Shown here piece by piece: positions 55,047-64,000 of a stretch of 64,000 nucleotides of DNA. The position numbers and the translations under genes are program-made. The DNA comes from Diphasiastrum complanatum (taxonomy: Eukaryota; Streptophyta; Lycopodiopsida; Lycopodiales; Lycopodiaceae). Position 1 is the first letter of the stretch. Each line of letters starts with the position of its first letter. The notes under the pieces are model-generated. The model saw only the letters and a program-made list of their open reading frames with translations, was not told the origin of the DNA and ran no database searches. Location: assembly GCA_029204225.1 (NCBI GenBank), contig CM055102.1, forward strand, positions 20,569,192-20,633,191. Reading direction: 5' to 3'.

Positions 55047-55187
55047 GTAATTCTACTCTCTAATTCTTAAAGACGGACTTAGAGCCTACTTCATCAAAAC
55101 GATTGTTCTAATAAAGAGTAGACACTTGCTATAATTGTTTCCAGTTATGTAATCTACTATCTGCATACACTCATCCTGAACTTCTAG

Positions 55188-55990
55188 ATGAATTCACAAT
55201 CACAATCTGCTCTAATGGTAGACAAACTCGATGTTTTGAATGACCACTTATGGAAATTCAAGATGAGAGTAGTACATACGGAAAGGAGCTTTCAATTGGA
55301 AAATAGTCACTGAAACCAAACCACTTCCTAGTGTTGATGAGCAAGGCATTTCCAAGAGGAAGCTTGGGGATGACAAGACTTTCACCTTGATCACCCTTAA
55401 CATCTTCGACACACAGATTGGCCACATCAAACAAGCCCAATTTTTGGAAGAGGCTTGGGACATATTAAACACACTATACAAAGTGAGGGATGTCGCCTCA
55501 AAGCTATATATGAGGAGAAAGTTCTCCTCACTCAGAATGTCAGAAGATGATTCTGTTCAGAATCACATTAATCAATATAAGACTCTGTTGGAGGAGATGG
55601 TGGCAATAGGTTTAGTGATCAAAGACTCTGACGTTGTAATGACCTTATTGTCCAGCCTGTCATACTCATATGAAAATTGGGTGATGATGATTTCCACAAA
55701 CTCAAGAATTACATTGTCCAGAGTCATAATCATGCTACTGTAGGAGGAGACAAGAAGTAATGGAACATCCTCGTCCTCCATCAACGACTCACAAGCATTA
55801 TTTTCGAAGAAGAACAGAAGGAAACAACAGAAAAAGAGAGTTGTCTAACAAATTGACAACAATTAGAAGCAGTCATGGAAGGCTCAGAATCAACAACCTA
55901 TTCAGAACAAGAAAAGACTATTCTACAACTACTACAAGAGGATGAGAACCATGAAATCTAGAACTGTCGGATCTTGAAGTTCAACAATGA
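55188..55990 (+). pseudogene. Copia gag
   Basis: MNSQSQSALMVDKLDVLNDH is followed by a frame break near 55285. The frame then gives LGDDKTFTLITLNIFDTQIG, EEAWDILNTLYKVRDVASKL, YMRRKFSSLRMSEDDSVQNH and VVMTLLSSLSYSYENWVMMI, a typical UBN2 capsid. A stop near 55741 replaces Gln. The zinc knuckle near 55910 is eroded (LFYNYYKR in one phase, NCRILKFNNDKKK in another). Confidence 0.85.
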
Positions 55991-56470
55991 CAAGAAGAAA
56001 CAGCCAGATCAACAAGCCCATGTAGCAAACATGAAGATCCAAGAAGATGACGACGACGAGCAGGAAGCCTTCATGGTGAACCATCACCATGTCAAACAAT
56101 CGGAGGAATGGTTCCTCGATTATGGAGCAACGCAACACATGACAAGCCATCAAGAATGGTTCATCGACTATTCGGCCTACAACAACAAGATATTCATTCA
56201 TCTTGGAGACAACAACTCACATAAAATTGAAGGTGAAGGTACTTTTGACTAAATTTTTAGAATGGACTGTCAAAACTGATACCAAATGTATTGTATGTCC
56301 CGAACCGATGACAAATCTGTTGTCGTCGATCAGTCAAATTACAGACTCGGGACATAAGGTAGAGTTTCAAGTAGACTCCTGTCAAATTCTTGATAAAAAA
56401 ACAAGAGTATTCTTGCACTTGAAAAGAGACAAGGATATCTCTATAGGGTTAGTCATTGTAACTCTGTGAC
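55991..56470 (+). pseudogene. Copia protease and pre-integrase region
   Basis: EEWFLDYGATQHMTSHQEWF carries the protease site with Ser replaced by Tyr in D(S/T)GA. IFIHLGDNNSHKIEGEGTFD follows. After a frame change, MTNLLSSISQITDSGHKVEF matches the LLSVSQL block. Confidence 0.8.
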
Positions 56471-56479
56471 TGATTGTGC

Positions 56480-57410
56480 TTTAAGCAGTTCGACATCTGT
56501 CAATAAAAAATTGATTTGGCATTATAGACTTGGTCACCTTAATCATGTATCAATAGGTAACATGTCTAGACATTCTTCAGCTCATGATTTAGATTATCAA
56601 ATTGTCAACCCTCCTGTCTACTAGAGCTGTATCATAGGAAAGCAAGCAAGAAGGCCATTTAAGTCAAATCAAGAGCATATATCTAAAGATTGATTAGACA
56701 TTGTACATACTGGTATATGTGGCCCAATGCAAATACCATGACTACTTGGTGCTAAATTCTTTATTTCTTTTATAGATGACTATTCCAAAAGAACTATCAC
56801 ATATTTTCTGAAGCACAAATCTAAAGCCTTCCAGTTTTTCAAGAAATACAAAGAAAATGCTGAGTTGCAGACATGCAAGAAGATCAAAGCTCTCAAGAGC
56901 GACAACGTCGGTGACTACATCTCAAACGAGTTCAAAGACTACTTCTCAGCCAATGGCATTGAGCAACAATTTGTTGTTTCCTATTCTCCACAGTCAAATG
57001 GACTGGCAAAAAGGAAGAGCATGACCTTAGTTGAGTCTGCCAAATGCATGATAACTCATGCCTCATTGCCCAAATTGTTTGGCAACATGCTATTTCAACA
57101 GCAACCTACGTGCAACACCGATGTATAACTAAAGGCCTTCTTGACAACAAAATTCGTCATGAAGTCTGGACTGGATCCAAGCCTTCATTGAAGCATTTGA
57201 AAGTATTCGGATGTATTGCCTATGATCATGTTCCAAAGGACCAGAAAGAAATTAGATGAGTATTCATTCAAAACTATTTTGGTTGGCTACTATACTTTTG
57301 ATGGAATGTATAGACTATACAATATAGAGACCTATAAAGTTCTCACTAACAGAGATGTGATTATCGTTGAAGATCAGTTTATTGATTTGAAGGGCAAGGA
57401 CCAGATGTAG
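56480..57410 (+). pseudogene. Copia integrase with lost catalytic residues
   Basis: The zinc region is visible (LIWHYRLGHLNHVSIG, then SCIIGKQARRPF). The first catalytic Asp is Gly (DIVHTGICGPM, usually HTDICGP). The second is kept (ALKSDNVGDYIS). The catalytic Glu is Lys (NGLAKRKSMTLV, usually NGVAERKN). A stop lies near 56624 and another near 56690. The C-part KPSLKHLKVFGCIAYDHVPK and RLYNIETYKVLTNRDVII is recognisable. Confidence 0.88.
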
Positions 57411-57542
57411 TCTACAATTTCTACCCCGACAACTGATACATATCAAAAGACTATTTCAATTTCTTCCAGCAGTCACTCTATACAATCAGACCCAGAAGAA
57501 GAAGAAGAAGAAGAAGCTGCAACTCAGGCTTAGCCAACACAA

Positions 57543-58370
57543 TTGACACAAAGTCGAATCCCACAACAAGAGACTTCAACCAAAAGATTAAATAGAACCC
57601 GAACTCAGCCTGTCCAATATGTTGATGATTTTGTTCACTATTCTATTCAGGAGCCAACCATGGTTGAGGAAGCTATGTCACAGGCTGATTTAGATCTCTG
57701 GAAAGAAGCAATAGACAATGAGTACAACTCATTGCTGAGGAACAACACATGGACTATCACCAAGCTGTAGACAGAAAGGTAATCTACTACAAATGGATCT
57801 TTAAGATCAAATACATAGCAGACGGCAGTATTGACTGAAGGAAAGCTCGACTCATGGCAAGAGGATTTTCACAAATTCCCAATATCAACTACTTCGAAAC
57901 CTTTAGCCCAATTGTCAATTCCATTCGATTGCTACTATCATATGATGTTGTAGCAGATCTTGAGATACACCAGATGGATGTACAAACGACATCCTCAATG
58001 GAGTTATCGAGGAGGACATCTATATGATCCACTACAAGGCTATATCCTCAATGGTTGAGAAGATCAATTATGCAAATTCCATAATGCTTTGTATGGTCTG
58101 AAACAATTATCAAGAGCATGGTTTCATCAAATCGACACATTCTTGATGAATCATGGATTTGAACCAAGCTCTACAGACTATAATGTATATTTCAAAGCTA
58201 TCGATCAATTATTTGCCATCATCACACTCTACGTGGATGATACGTTGTTGTTTAACAAAAATATCGGACTGACAAAGGACACCAAGATGCTATCCCAAGA
58301 ATTCGAGATGACAAATCTTGGAGAAGCGCAATTGTCTCGGGATTCAAATCCACATAGACTGAAGTAGAAG
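57543..58370 (+). pseudogene. Copia reverse transcriptase
   Basis: DLWKEAIDNEYNSLLRNNTW opens the RT. Stops and shifts follow at 57770-58085 (ARLMARGFSQIPNINYFETF, EIHQMDVQ). The frame 58089-58367 is open: YGLKQLSRAWFHQIDTFLMN, HGFEPSSTDYNVYFKAIDQL and TLYVDDTLLFNKNIGLTKD with the YVDD pair. Confidence 0.85.
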
Positions 58371-58589
58371 ACTTCTCTACATCACCCAACAAAGGTACTT
58401 TGATACGAAATTCAATTTCATGAATTGCAAACATAATCTCTTGGATCTAGGCCTAAAATTATCCAAAGAACAAATTCCTCAGACCAATGAAGAGAAGGCC
58501 AAAATGAAGGGATATCCATATCAATCAATCATCGGATCCATGATGTATTCAATGATCAACCCTGATAACCCTGGAAAGCTCTTTTCAAA

Positions 58590-59213
58590 GTAATCAGATA
58601 TATACAAGCTACTATTGATCTTTGTATCTGCTATGGTGATGACGATTCATTAAATATCCATACACTTTATGCATATACAGATGCAAATTGGGCAGGTGAT
58701 ATTGACACCAAAAGATCAAATTCTGGACTTGTCTTTATGTTTAATAATGGTCCAATATCTTGTAATAGTCGAAAAAAAACCTCCATTACATTGTCATCTA
58801 CAGAATTTGAGTCCATTGCAGCCTCTCAAGCTACTAAAGAGAGAATTTGGTTGAGGAATTTATTGTCTAATATTGGTCTCAGACAGTCTGCTCCAATAAT
58901 TATTCAGTGTGACAATCAGAGTGTTATTGCATTATCGATCAATTCTAGATTTCACTCTAGGATCGAATACATCGAGATTAAGTACCACTACATCAGGAGC
59001 AAGATACTCAACAAGGAGATAAGTTTGAAATTTTGCAGAACCCAGTACATGGCAGCTGATATATTTACAAAAGGATTAAATCAGGAAGCACACAAGAATT
59101 TTTGTGCTATTTTGAATTTGAAAATCAAGGCATTCAAGGATCTAGGACGTGTTGGATTAATATCCTCTCCTTGTACAGCCGCATACTCTGCAGAAAATAC
59201 ACTTGTTTCCTGA
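58590..59213 (+). CDS. Copia RNase H domain (open frame)
   Basis: YAYTDANWAGDIDTKRSNSG starts the RNase H in one phase. The frame 58737-59213 continues SCNSRKKTSITLSSTEFESI, CDNQSVIALSINSRFHSRIE, YHYIRSKILNKEISLKFCRT and MAADIFTKGLNQEAHKNF. Catalytic Asp (TDANWAG), Glu (STEFE) and Asp (CDNQS, AADIF) are all present. The last roughly 20 codons (past 59150) run into the putative LTR. It is the best-preserved pol domain in the window. Confidence 0.88.
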   Translation, partial: VIRYIQATIDLCICYGDDDSLNIHTLYAYTDANWAGDIDTKRSNSGLVFMFNNGPISCNSRKKTSITLSSTEFESIAASQATKERIWLRNLLSNIGLRQSAPIIIQCDNQSVIALSINSRFHSRIEYIEIKYHYIRSKILNKEISLKFCRTQYMAADIFTKGLNQEAHKNFCAILNLKIKAFKDLGRVGLISSPCTAAYSAENTLVS

Positions 59214-60115
59214 CAGTATGTAGAAATACAAAGGAATAGATGATGGTTTCCTGACGACTCAACTGAACCGACTGTTTGGTCAACCCTTGACTATTCGGCC
59301 TACCCCGACTATTCTCTGGTCACATCAATCATCCGACACCGACGACTCGTCAGACATCCGACATCGACAATTCAACTTCACCAGTTACTCGTATGCAATA
59401 TGAACTCCAAAAGTTGACTCGAACAATCAGTGGCTCATCAATACCTTCATCACAACCCGACATAATCATTAACAGGTTAAGATACTGACCAAAGGTGACT
59501 GCCAACAACACACAGTACCTTAATCCTAATTGTAAAGGACAAAGTAAATATTCTTTTAAATAGTTAGCCATGTGTATATATCCAACAACTTATCAAATTG
59601 CTCGGTTAGACAAGAAGAGATCGCTTAGCTCAATTACCTATCAAGTTGATCAATCAAACAATTGTTTTATTCTTTCTCTCTATTATTATAGAGTATTCAG
59701 GAAGAACATGACTATGTCTACATTCAAACTGTATTTTTTTCACAACTGAATAAATCATTGTCCGTAATCTAGGTCATGTATGTTGTAATTGAATGCTCAT
59801 TTTTATTCACGTCCAGATTGCCTCGTGCTTGCAGATAAACTTATTCGTAGATTGACTTGTTCATATGATTGATAGCCGATGTCAATTTGTCACTCTAGTT
59901 TTTGCACCTACTAATATGCTTCCGCAAAGCTAAATCTAAAACTCAGTTAATTCGTGCATGGCTATGGAATCTATCATGTGCTGCATGTAATTAGCCCATG
60001 AGCTTACTAATGAATTGCCAAATATAGCCATGGAGCTAAATTAGATAGTCAAAACTAAATCAAAACTTGTTGCAAATTGAAAAATCAAGAAAGCTTAAAC
60101 AAGGAAAGGATCTAA
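59150..60115. other. Putative 3' LTR start and flanking non-coding sequence
   Basis: From TGTTGGATTAATATCC no gene is recognised. GGTCAACCCTTGAC at about 59279-59292 contains an inverted pair of W-box cores. CCGACACCGACGACTCG and CCGACATCGACAATTC follow. The 3' end of any LTR could not be placed. Confidence 0.4.
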
Positions 60116-60128
60116 TGCTTTGATACCA
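60116..60128 (-). promoter_or_regulatory. Primer-binding-site-like sequence, minus strand
   Basis: The minus strand reads TGGTATCAAAGCA, close to the initiator tRNA-Met complement. The sequence to the right (60129-60360) could be an LTR, but no minus-strand gag follows to the left. Confidence 0.35.
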
Positions 60129-60358
60129 AAATTGTCGTTTATGGACGTAGTGAATTATTACATTCACAACTACTTCTAAGTGAACAAAAAAATGTGGGCT
60201 ACGAATATATGAAGGTGATAATCGATAAACCATGAACGTAATATAGCAACAAATCACGGTGTAACGGAATTAGATCTAGTAGCCTCTTTTATATTCTTTC
60301 CGCTTTCTATGCTAATGTGCGTAGTAACTAGCAACCGCTAGAAGGAATGTTGTTGACA

Positions 60359-60362
<4 letters not shown>

Positions 60363-60427
<65 letters not shown>
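60363..60427. repeat. (GA)n microsatellite
   Basis: About 32 GA dinucleotides lie between retroelement sequence and a Helitron helicase remnant. Confidence 0.95.
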
Positions 60428-60432
<5 letters not shown>

Positions 60433-60599
60433 TGAAAGTTGATCTGGGTCAAAAGTCAGATTGTTTCAAATTCAAATCCTCAAGATCGAAATTTAGAAGC
60501 TAGAGTCGTGAGACTATAAAAAGCATGTTTCAGTGGACGTGGAGAGTGGCGATAAGGACGAGCAGTTGAGGTTTGCATATTATTTGTTGAGTGTCAGAG

Positions 60600-61388
60600 A
60601 TGGTCATGAGGCCACATTCGTGCATCATGATTTGAACCTGATTTTTCTACCATATGGCATGTGCCTAAGGACGCGTGATGTGGACAAATTGATTTCATTC
60701 ACATAGCCTGATGTTGTGCACCGTTTTGGGGATGTTGAGTTTCTGAGGACTCGTGCAATATTGACCCCATTGAACAAATATGTGGATGAGATCAATGCGA
60801 GGGTTGTTGAGTAGCTTCCGGGTGATACTTGCACTTTTTATAGTGCCGATAATGTTGTTGAGTGTGAGGGTTCTAATGCCCACCCTGTAGAGTTTTTGAA
60901 CAGCCTGCAACCGAGTGGGTGTCCTCCACATAAGTTGGTGCTCAAGATTGGGATAATTGTGATGTTGTTACGACCGATAGCATCGCACAAAAGATTGTGC
61001 AATGGCACAAGATTGATCATCCTCAGATTGGGTAGACAAGTTATAGAGGTGTAGATAGTGACCGAGAAAAATATAGGGAGTAGAGTCCTTAGTCCATGTA
61101 TCCCCATAGTGCTAAAGATACCATTTGAATTGCAGAGGGTCCAGTTTTCTATCAGAGCAACATTTGTCATGACAATAAACAAAACACAAGGGCAAACTAT
61201 GGACATGATTGGATTCTATTTGCCTCGGCCTGTGTTTAGTCATGGGTAGTTGGATGTTGCACTATCAAGAGTGCAAAATGCAACAAGTCTTCGTGTGCTG
61301 ATTACTGACAAGGACGATCGATTTACAAATGTGGATGGAGTGACGAGGTACACTCAGAACATTGTGTATTTAGAAGTGTTGTAGTAGT
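60600..61388 (+). pseudogene. Helitron Rep/Hel helicase C-terminal part (Pif1-like)
   Basis: RTRAILTPLNKYVDEINARV, then LPGDTCTFYSADNV and PVEFLNSLQPSGCPPHKLVL lead to MLLRPIASHKRLCNGTRLII. Then come FELQRVQFSIRATFVMTINK, TQGQTMDMIGFYLPRPVFSH and LDVALSRVQNATSLRVLITD. These are the Pif1-type motifs V and VI at the end of Helitron helicases. Stops (SFT-PDV, VVE-LPG, SHG-LDV) each fit Gln to TAG. A frame break lies near 60955. The Rep part and Helitron ends are not seen upstream. Confidence 0.88.
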
Positions 61389-61419
61389 AAGTTTGAAGTG
61401 ATGTTTATGGTTTATGGTT

Positions 61420-61640
61420 TCAAGATGCAAGGTATAGTTAGAGTTAGAGTTAGGATTAGACTTAGCATTTGGGATTCTATCATGTGCGTGGAGATATTAG
61501 TTCAGGGTTAAGAAGAGCTATAGGGTTAGGGTTTAGATGAGTTATTATAGTTAAGGTTTAGGTTTGGATGAGTCATAGGGTTAGGTTAGGATGAGCTATA
61601 AGGATTAGGGTTTAGGGTTGATGTTAGAGTTACAATAAAG
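61420..61640. repeat. Degenerate telomere-like GGGTTTAG / TTAGGG repeats
   Basis: Variants of the plant telomere unit TTTAGGG occur about ten times (GGGTTAGGGTTTAG near 61520 and 61605, TTAGAGTTAGAGTTAGGATT near 61437). They are imperfect and interspersed with GATGAG(C/T)(T/C)AT words, so this is an interstitial or chance array and not a telomere. Confidence 0.6.
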
Positions 61641-61749
61641 CTTTAAGACTAAGAATAGATTTTGGAAATATGGCATGTTATTCGTTTTAAAATTGTGGTT
61701 TATATTTTTATTTTGCGTGTTCGATTGATGCATATCTTGTTTTTGCAGA

Positions 61750-61956
61750 TGGTGAAGGTTGTGATAGACTACAAAACATTCGTGCAAAGAGGTGATGGAG
61801 TTCTTTTGTTTCGGGAAGGATGTTCATACCTGCGGCATAATGTGGGTGATACAAGTGTTTACATATTTTTCAATACAGGCAACAGGAGGATCGATACTTT
61901 ATTCCAACAAGATGGCAGTTGGTTTTGCTGTAGATGTAGAGGAGTTGATTTGTAAT
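61750..61956 (+). CDS. Hypothetical 68-aa frame with an upstream acceptor-like site
   Basis: TTGTTTTTGCAG directly precedes the ATG at 61750, like a splice acceptor. The frame reads MVKVVIDYKTFVQRGDGVLL and ends CRCRGVDL. It lies downstream of the Helitron helicase and could be captured or tail sequence. The family is not recognised. Confidence 0.3.
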
Positions 61957-62520
61957 ATTAGGTTATTTTATAAGAATGATTCTATTGTGAGACTTGGTTT
62001 CTTTCAGCAGTTTTTGGATACCCTAGTGTATAGCCATGCATTCATGGATGAAATTTTTGAATGCAAATTGTAGACAATTTGAAATTGTGATTAACAATTT
62101 GAGGGTGTGTGATTTATTTTCCATGGTGTCAAATTTATGATTTTTGTTGGTGAGTGCTTTGAGAGTAATTTTAAAATATGAGATAATTGATGATAAGTGA
62201 TTAGTATTCACATACACATGTCACACACACATTCAATCAACGTTGATTACACACAAACATACACACACTAGATACACAACTATGCATAGTCATACACACA
62301 CACATACACACACCCTACACATACATACATTCAACATATATATTCAGCCGCATGAGAAAACAATCCACAATCAGCCTCTTGCCATCGTCAAAAGCATCGA
62401 CCGCCACCCAAAATGCCCTCCTGTCCAAAACACAAACCATCTGCAATCAACGTCAGACCAAAACGCAAATCATCTACAATCAACGTCCGGCCGCCCATCA
62501 ATGACGAGCATACCCACTAG

Positions 62521-62555
<35 letters not shown>

Positions 62556-62556
62556 A
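61957..62556. other. Non-coding; (CA)n-rich and (TA)n tracts
   Basis: 62215-62330 is rich in ACACACA words, and (TA)n occupies 62521-62554. CAAACCATCTGCAATCAACGTC near 62443 recurs as CAAATCATCTACAATCAACGTC near 62466, a 23-base tandem repeat. No gene. Confidence 0.5.
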
Positions 62557-62681
62557 TTTAAACTTATGTGCACTTTTGCGCATGTGTATGGGTGCACCCA
62601 TGCATCTTCCTCCCCTCACCCATGCATGAGCTCTTTTTAACTAAAAAACTTGGGGAGGAGGATGCATATCACTCTTTACTA

Positions 62682-62728
<47 letters not shown>

Positions 62729-62837
62729 AACTTATGTACACTTTTGCGCATGTGTATGGGTGCACCCATGCATCCTTCTTCCCCTCACCCATGCATGAGC
62801 TTTTTCTAACTAAAAAACTTGGGGAGAAGGATGCATG
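62557..62837. repeat. Two copies of a hairpin-forming unit between (TA)n tracts
   Basis: 62557-62668 and 62725-62837 are near-identical (offset 168), each starting TTTAAACTTATGT and containing GGGTGCACCCATGCAT. In each, an ATGCATC...CCCC arm pairs with a later GGGGA...GATGCAT arm (62600-62615 with 62652-62667; 62768-62784 with 62821-62836). Long TA runs precede both copies. Confidence 0.85.
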
Positions 62838-63320
62838 TATGAGAATGTGCATATCCCCATACATTTGCACATTGTGTGCATTGAGGGGTGGACCCCAAAA
62901 AGATTCCTCACCCCCTACCTCCCACTTACTAAATTCAAATACTTAAAGTTTGATATTAAGGTTTTATTTTTTTCACACACTTCAATGTGCTTTAAACATT
63001 AGCCAATTATCTTTATTACTTGGCTTTCTTATTTATTTTAAATTATCAAAGTTTTACCCATAAATCATGAACATTAAAATTTGCTTGACTACCTTAAACT
63101 GGTTTTTTTTTTTTCAATCCTTCAAATTCCTATCTTGACCCGCCACTTTCAGGAATGTTTAATCACAAGCCCAAACTCACTAGCTTTAACTCTTAAATCG
63201 TTACCCACAACTTTTATCCATGGGCCAAAAAATGCACAATTAAAAAAAAAGTAGGGGGATGGGGTGAGGGGAGTAAAAGAGACAATAAAAAGAGAAAAAT
63301 AGGGGGAGAATGGGGGGATT
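62838..63320. other. No recognisable gene
   Basis: AT-rich sequence with C-rich (near 62907-62925) and G-rich (near 63252-63318) patches that are partly complementary (CCTCACCCCCTAC / GTAGGGGGATGGGGTGAGG). Confidence 0.4.
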
Positions 63321-63324
63321 TGGA

Positions 63325-63562
63325 ACACACGTGCATGCACGCACACACACGCACACACGTGTGAGTGAGTGAGTGTGTATGTGTGTGCGCACATGTGCAT
63401 GTGTGCGCGCGCGCATGCCTATGTGTGTGTGTGTGCGCGCATGCGCGCCTATGTGTGTGTGCGTGTGCATGTGTTCATTGTGTGTGTGTGTGTGACCCCC
63501 GACACAACGAATGTGTGTGTGTGTGCACGCACATGCACGCGTGCGCACACACATACACACAT
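63325..63562. repeat. Alternating purine-pyrimidine tract (CA/GT/GC)
   Basis: Almost every base alternates purine and pyrimidine across 63325-63498 and 63508-63562, including GTGTGCGCGCGCGCATGC and GTGCGCGCATGCGCGC. Such composition favours Z-DNA. Frames of alternating Cys-Val or Thr-His here are artefacts. Confidence 0.9.
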
Positions 63563-63656
63563 CTCCATATAAAAAACCTTTTGTGGATGAGATATATTGT
63601 ATGAAGTATAGAGTCTAGAGTCTTTTTTTCTCTTTCTCTCTTTCCCACGGGTCCCG

Positions 63657-63657
<1 letters not shown>

Positions 63658-63703
<46 letters not shown>
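63658..63703. repeat. (CT)n microsatellite
   Basis: About 22 CT dinucleotides. The opposite strand is the same (GA)n class found elsewhere in the window. Confidence 0.95.
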
Positions 63704-63706
<3 letters not shown>

Positions 63707-63865
63707 CAGGTCAACCAACCACCCATAGAGGGAGGGAGGTCCCTCCATGCCCCTAAAAAAAATGAAGAAGGTTAAAATGTGTGTGTGTGTAGATATATAA
63801 ACAAGGGGGTGCCTCCATTCCATTAAAAGTAAATTTATCAATATTTACACCCCCCCCCTCGCATG

Positions 63866-63892
63866 CACACACACACACACACACACACACAC
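63866..63892. repeat. (CA)n microsatellite
   Basis: About 13 CA dinucleotides following a short C run at 63851-63859. Confidence 0.95.
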
Positions 63893-63985
63893 TTTTTTCT
63901 TAAATGTAAACCTCTCATAAAAAATATGAATGTAAATCCACTTAAAAATGTGAACCCCCACTCTCCATAAAACAAAAAAAGTGAA

Positions 63986-64000
63986 GGGGCTTTTTGGCTC
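63986..64000. repeat. Half of a GGGC(C)CTTTTTGG hairpin at the window edge
   Basis: GGGGCTTTTTGGCTC resembles the left arm and loop of the hairpin at 23570-23595 (GGCCCTTTTTGGACTC). The matching right arm would lie outside the window. Confidence 0.45.

Larger units (their letters stand above)
55034..59149 (+). mobile_element. Ty1/copia element, nearly complete internal region
   Basis: The primer-binding site, gag, protease, integrase, RT and RNase H all occur in canonical order over 4.1 kb. Stops and frameshifts break most domains, and only RNase H is open throughout. A TGTTGGATTAATATCC string at 59150 resembles a copia LTR start (TGTTRGA), but no partner LTR was found upstream. Confidence 0.88.

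Noticed and set aside
61420-61640. True telomere
   Set aside because: Units are degenerate and interrupted, and ordinary transposon sequence continues on both sides.
62243-62629. 128-aa plus-strand frame beginning with Thr-His repeats
   Set aside because: It is made of (CA)n and (TA)n tracts and short tandem repeats, with no protein-like composition.

Overview
This window looks like transposable-element-dominated nuclear DNA from a land plant. The evidence is the mixture of families: Ty1/copia pol genes, Ty3/gypsy pol genes with a plant Tat-type RNase H, a CACTA (En/Spm) transposase with the plant DUF4216/DUF4218 domains and short GT-AG introns, and a Helitron helicase. Very long (GA)n, (GT)n and (AT)n tracts support this. 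I cannot name the species. A fern or other large-genome plant would fit, but that is only an impression. I found no tRNA, rRNA or CRISPR array, and no confidently intact host gene.

Layout. 1-2085: a decayed gypsy unit on the minus strand (unit 1), reading integrase C-terminus, an uncharacterised linker domain, RNase H, then a coiled-coil ORF. 2086-5400: a CACTA remnant, a palindrome cluster and a 1.7-kb composite GA/GT microsatellite. 5633-17052: a long direct repeat (A, 5950-9226; B, 14064-17052) brackets a second gypsy unit (unit 2, 9701-14063). Unit 2 has the same unusual order: gag zinc knuckles, integrase, linker domain, RNase H, coiled-coil ORF. A and B behave like about 3-kb LTR-type repeats. 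17053-19130: a spliced CACTA transposase on the minus strand, cut by repeat B and missing its catalytic core. 19900-23550: pieces of copia elements on both strands. 25940-30282: a copia-like element with recognisable LTRs inserted in a segment whose uninterrupted duplicate lies at 31596-32515, so the pre-insertion site is present in the same window. 32.6-36.1 kb: exon-like fragments I could not identify. 36.3-42.7 kb: a gypsy RT/RNase H remnant, a TATA-containing putative promoter driving a large ORF broken by stops, a stem-loop array, and a copia integrase/RT fragment. 44-52 kb: a duplicated gene-like fragment with a small inversion in one copy, surrounding stacked copia fragments. 52.2-59.2 kb: a minus-strand copia (gag-PR-IN) and then the most complete copia element, on the plus strand (gag to RNase H). 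60.6-61.4 kb: the C-terminal part of a Helitron helicase. 61.4-64 kb: telomere-like degenerate repeats, duplicated hairpins and an alternating purine/pyrimidine tract.

Almost every coding region is a mobile-element gene broken by stops and frameshifts. Many stops fit C-to-T or G-to-A changes of Gln, Arg or Trp codons, as expected from deamination of methylated, silenced elements. The most interesting structure is the gypsy family seen twice. It has RNase H downstream of integrase, a shared loss of the first RNase H catalytic aspartate, a conserved linker domain and a conserved 3' coiled-coil ORF.
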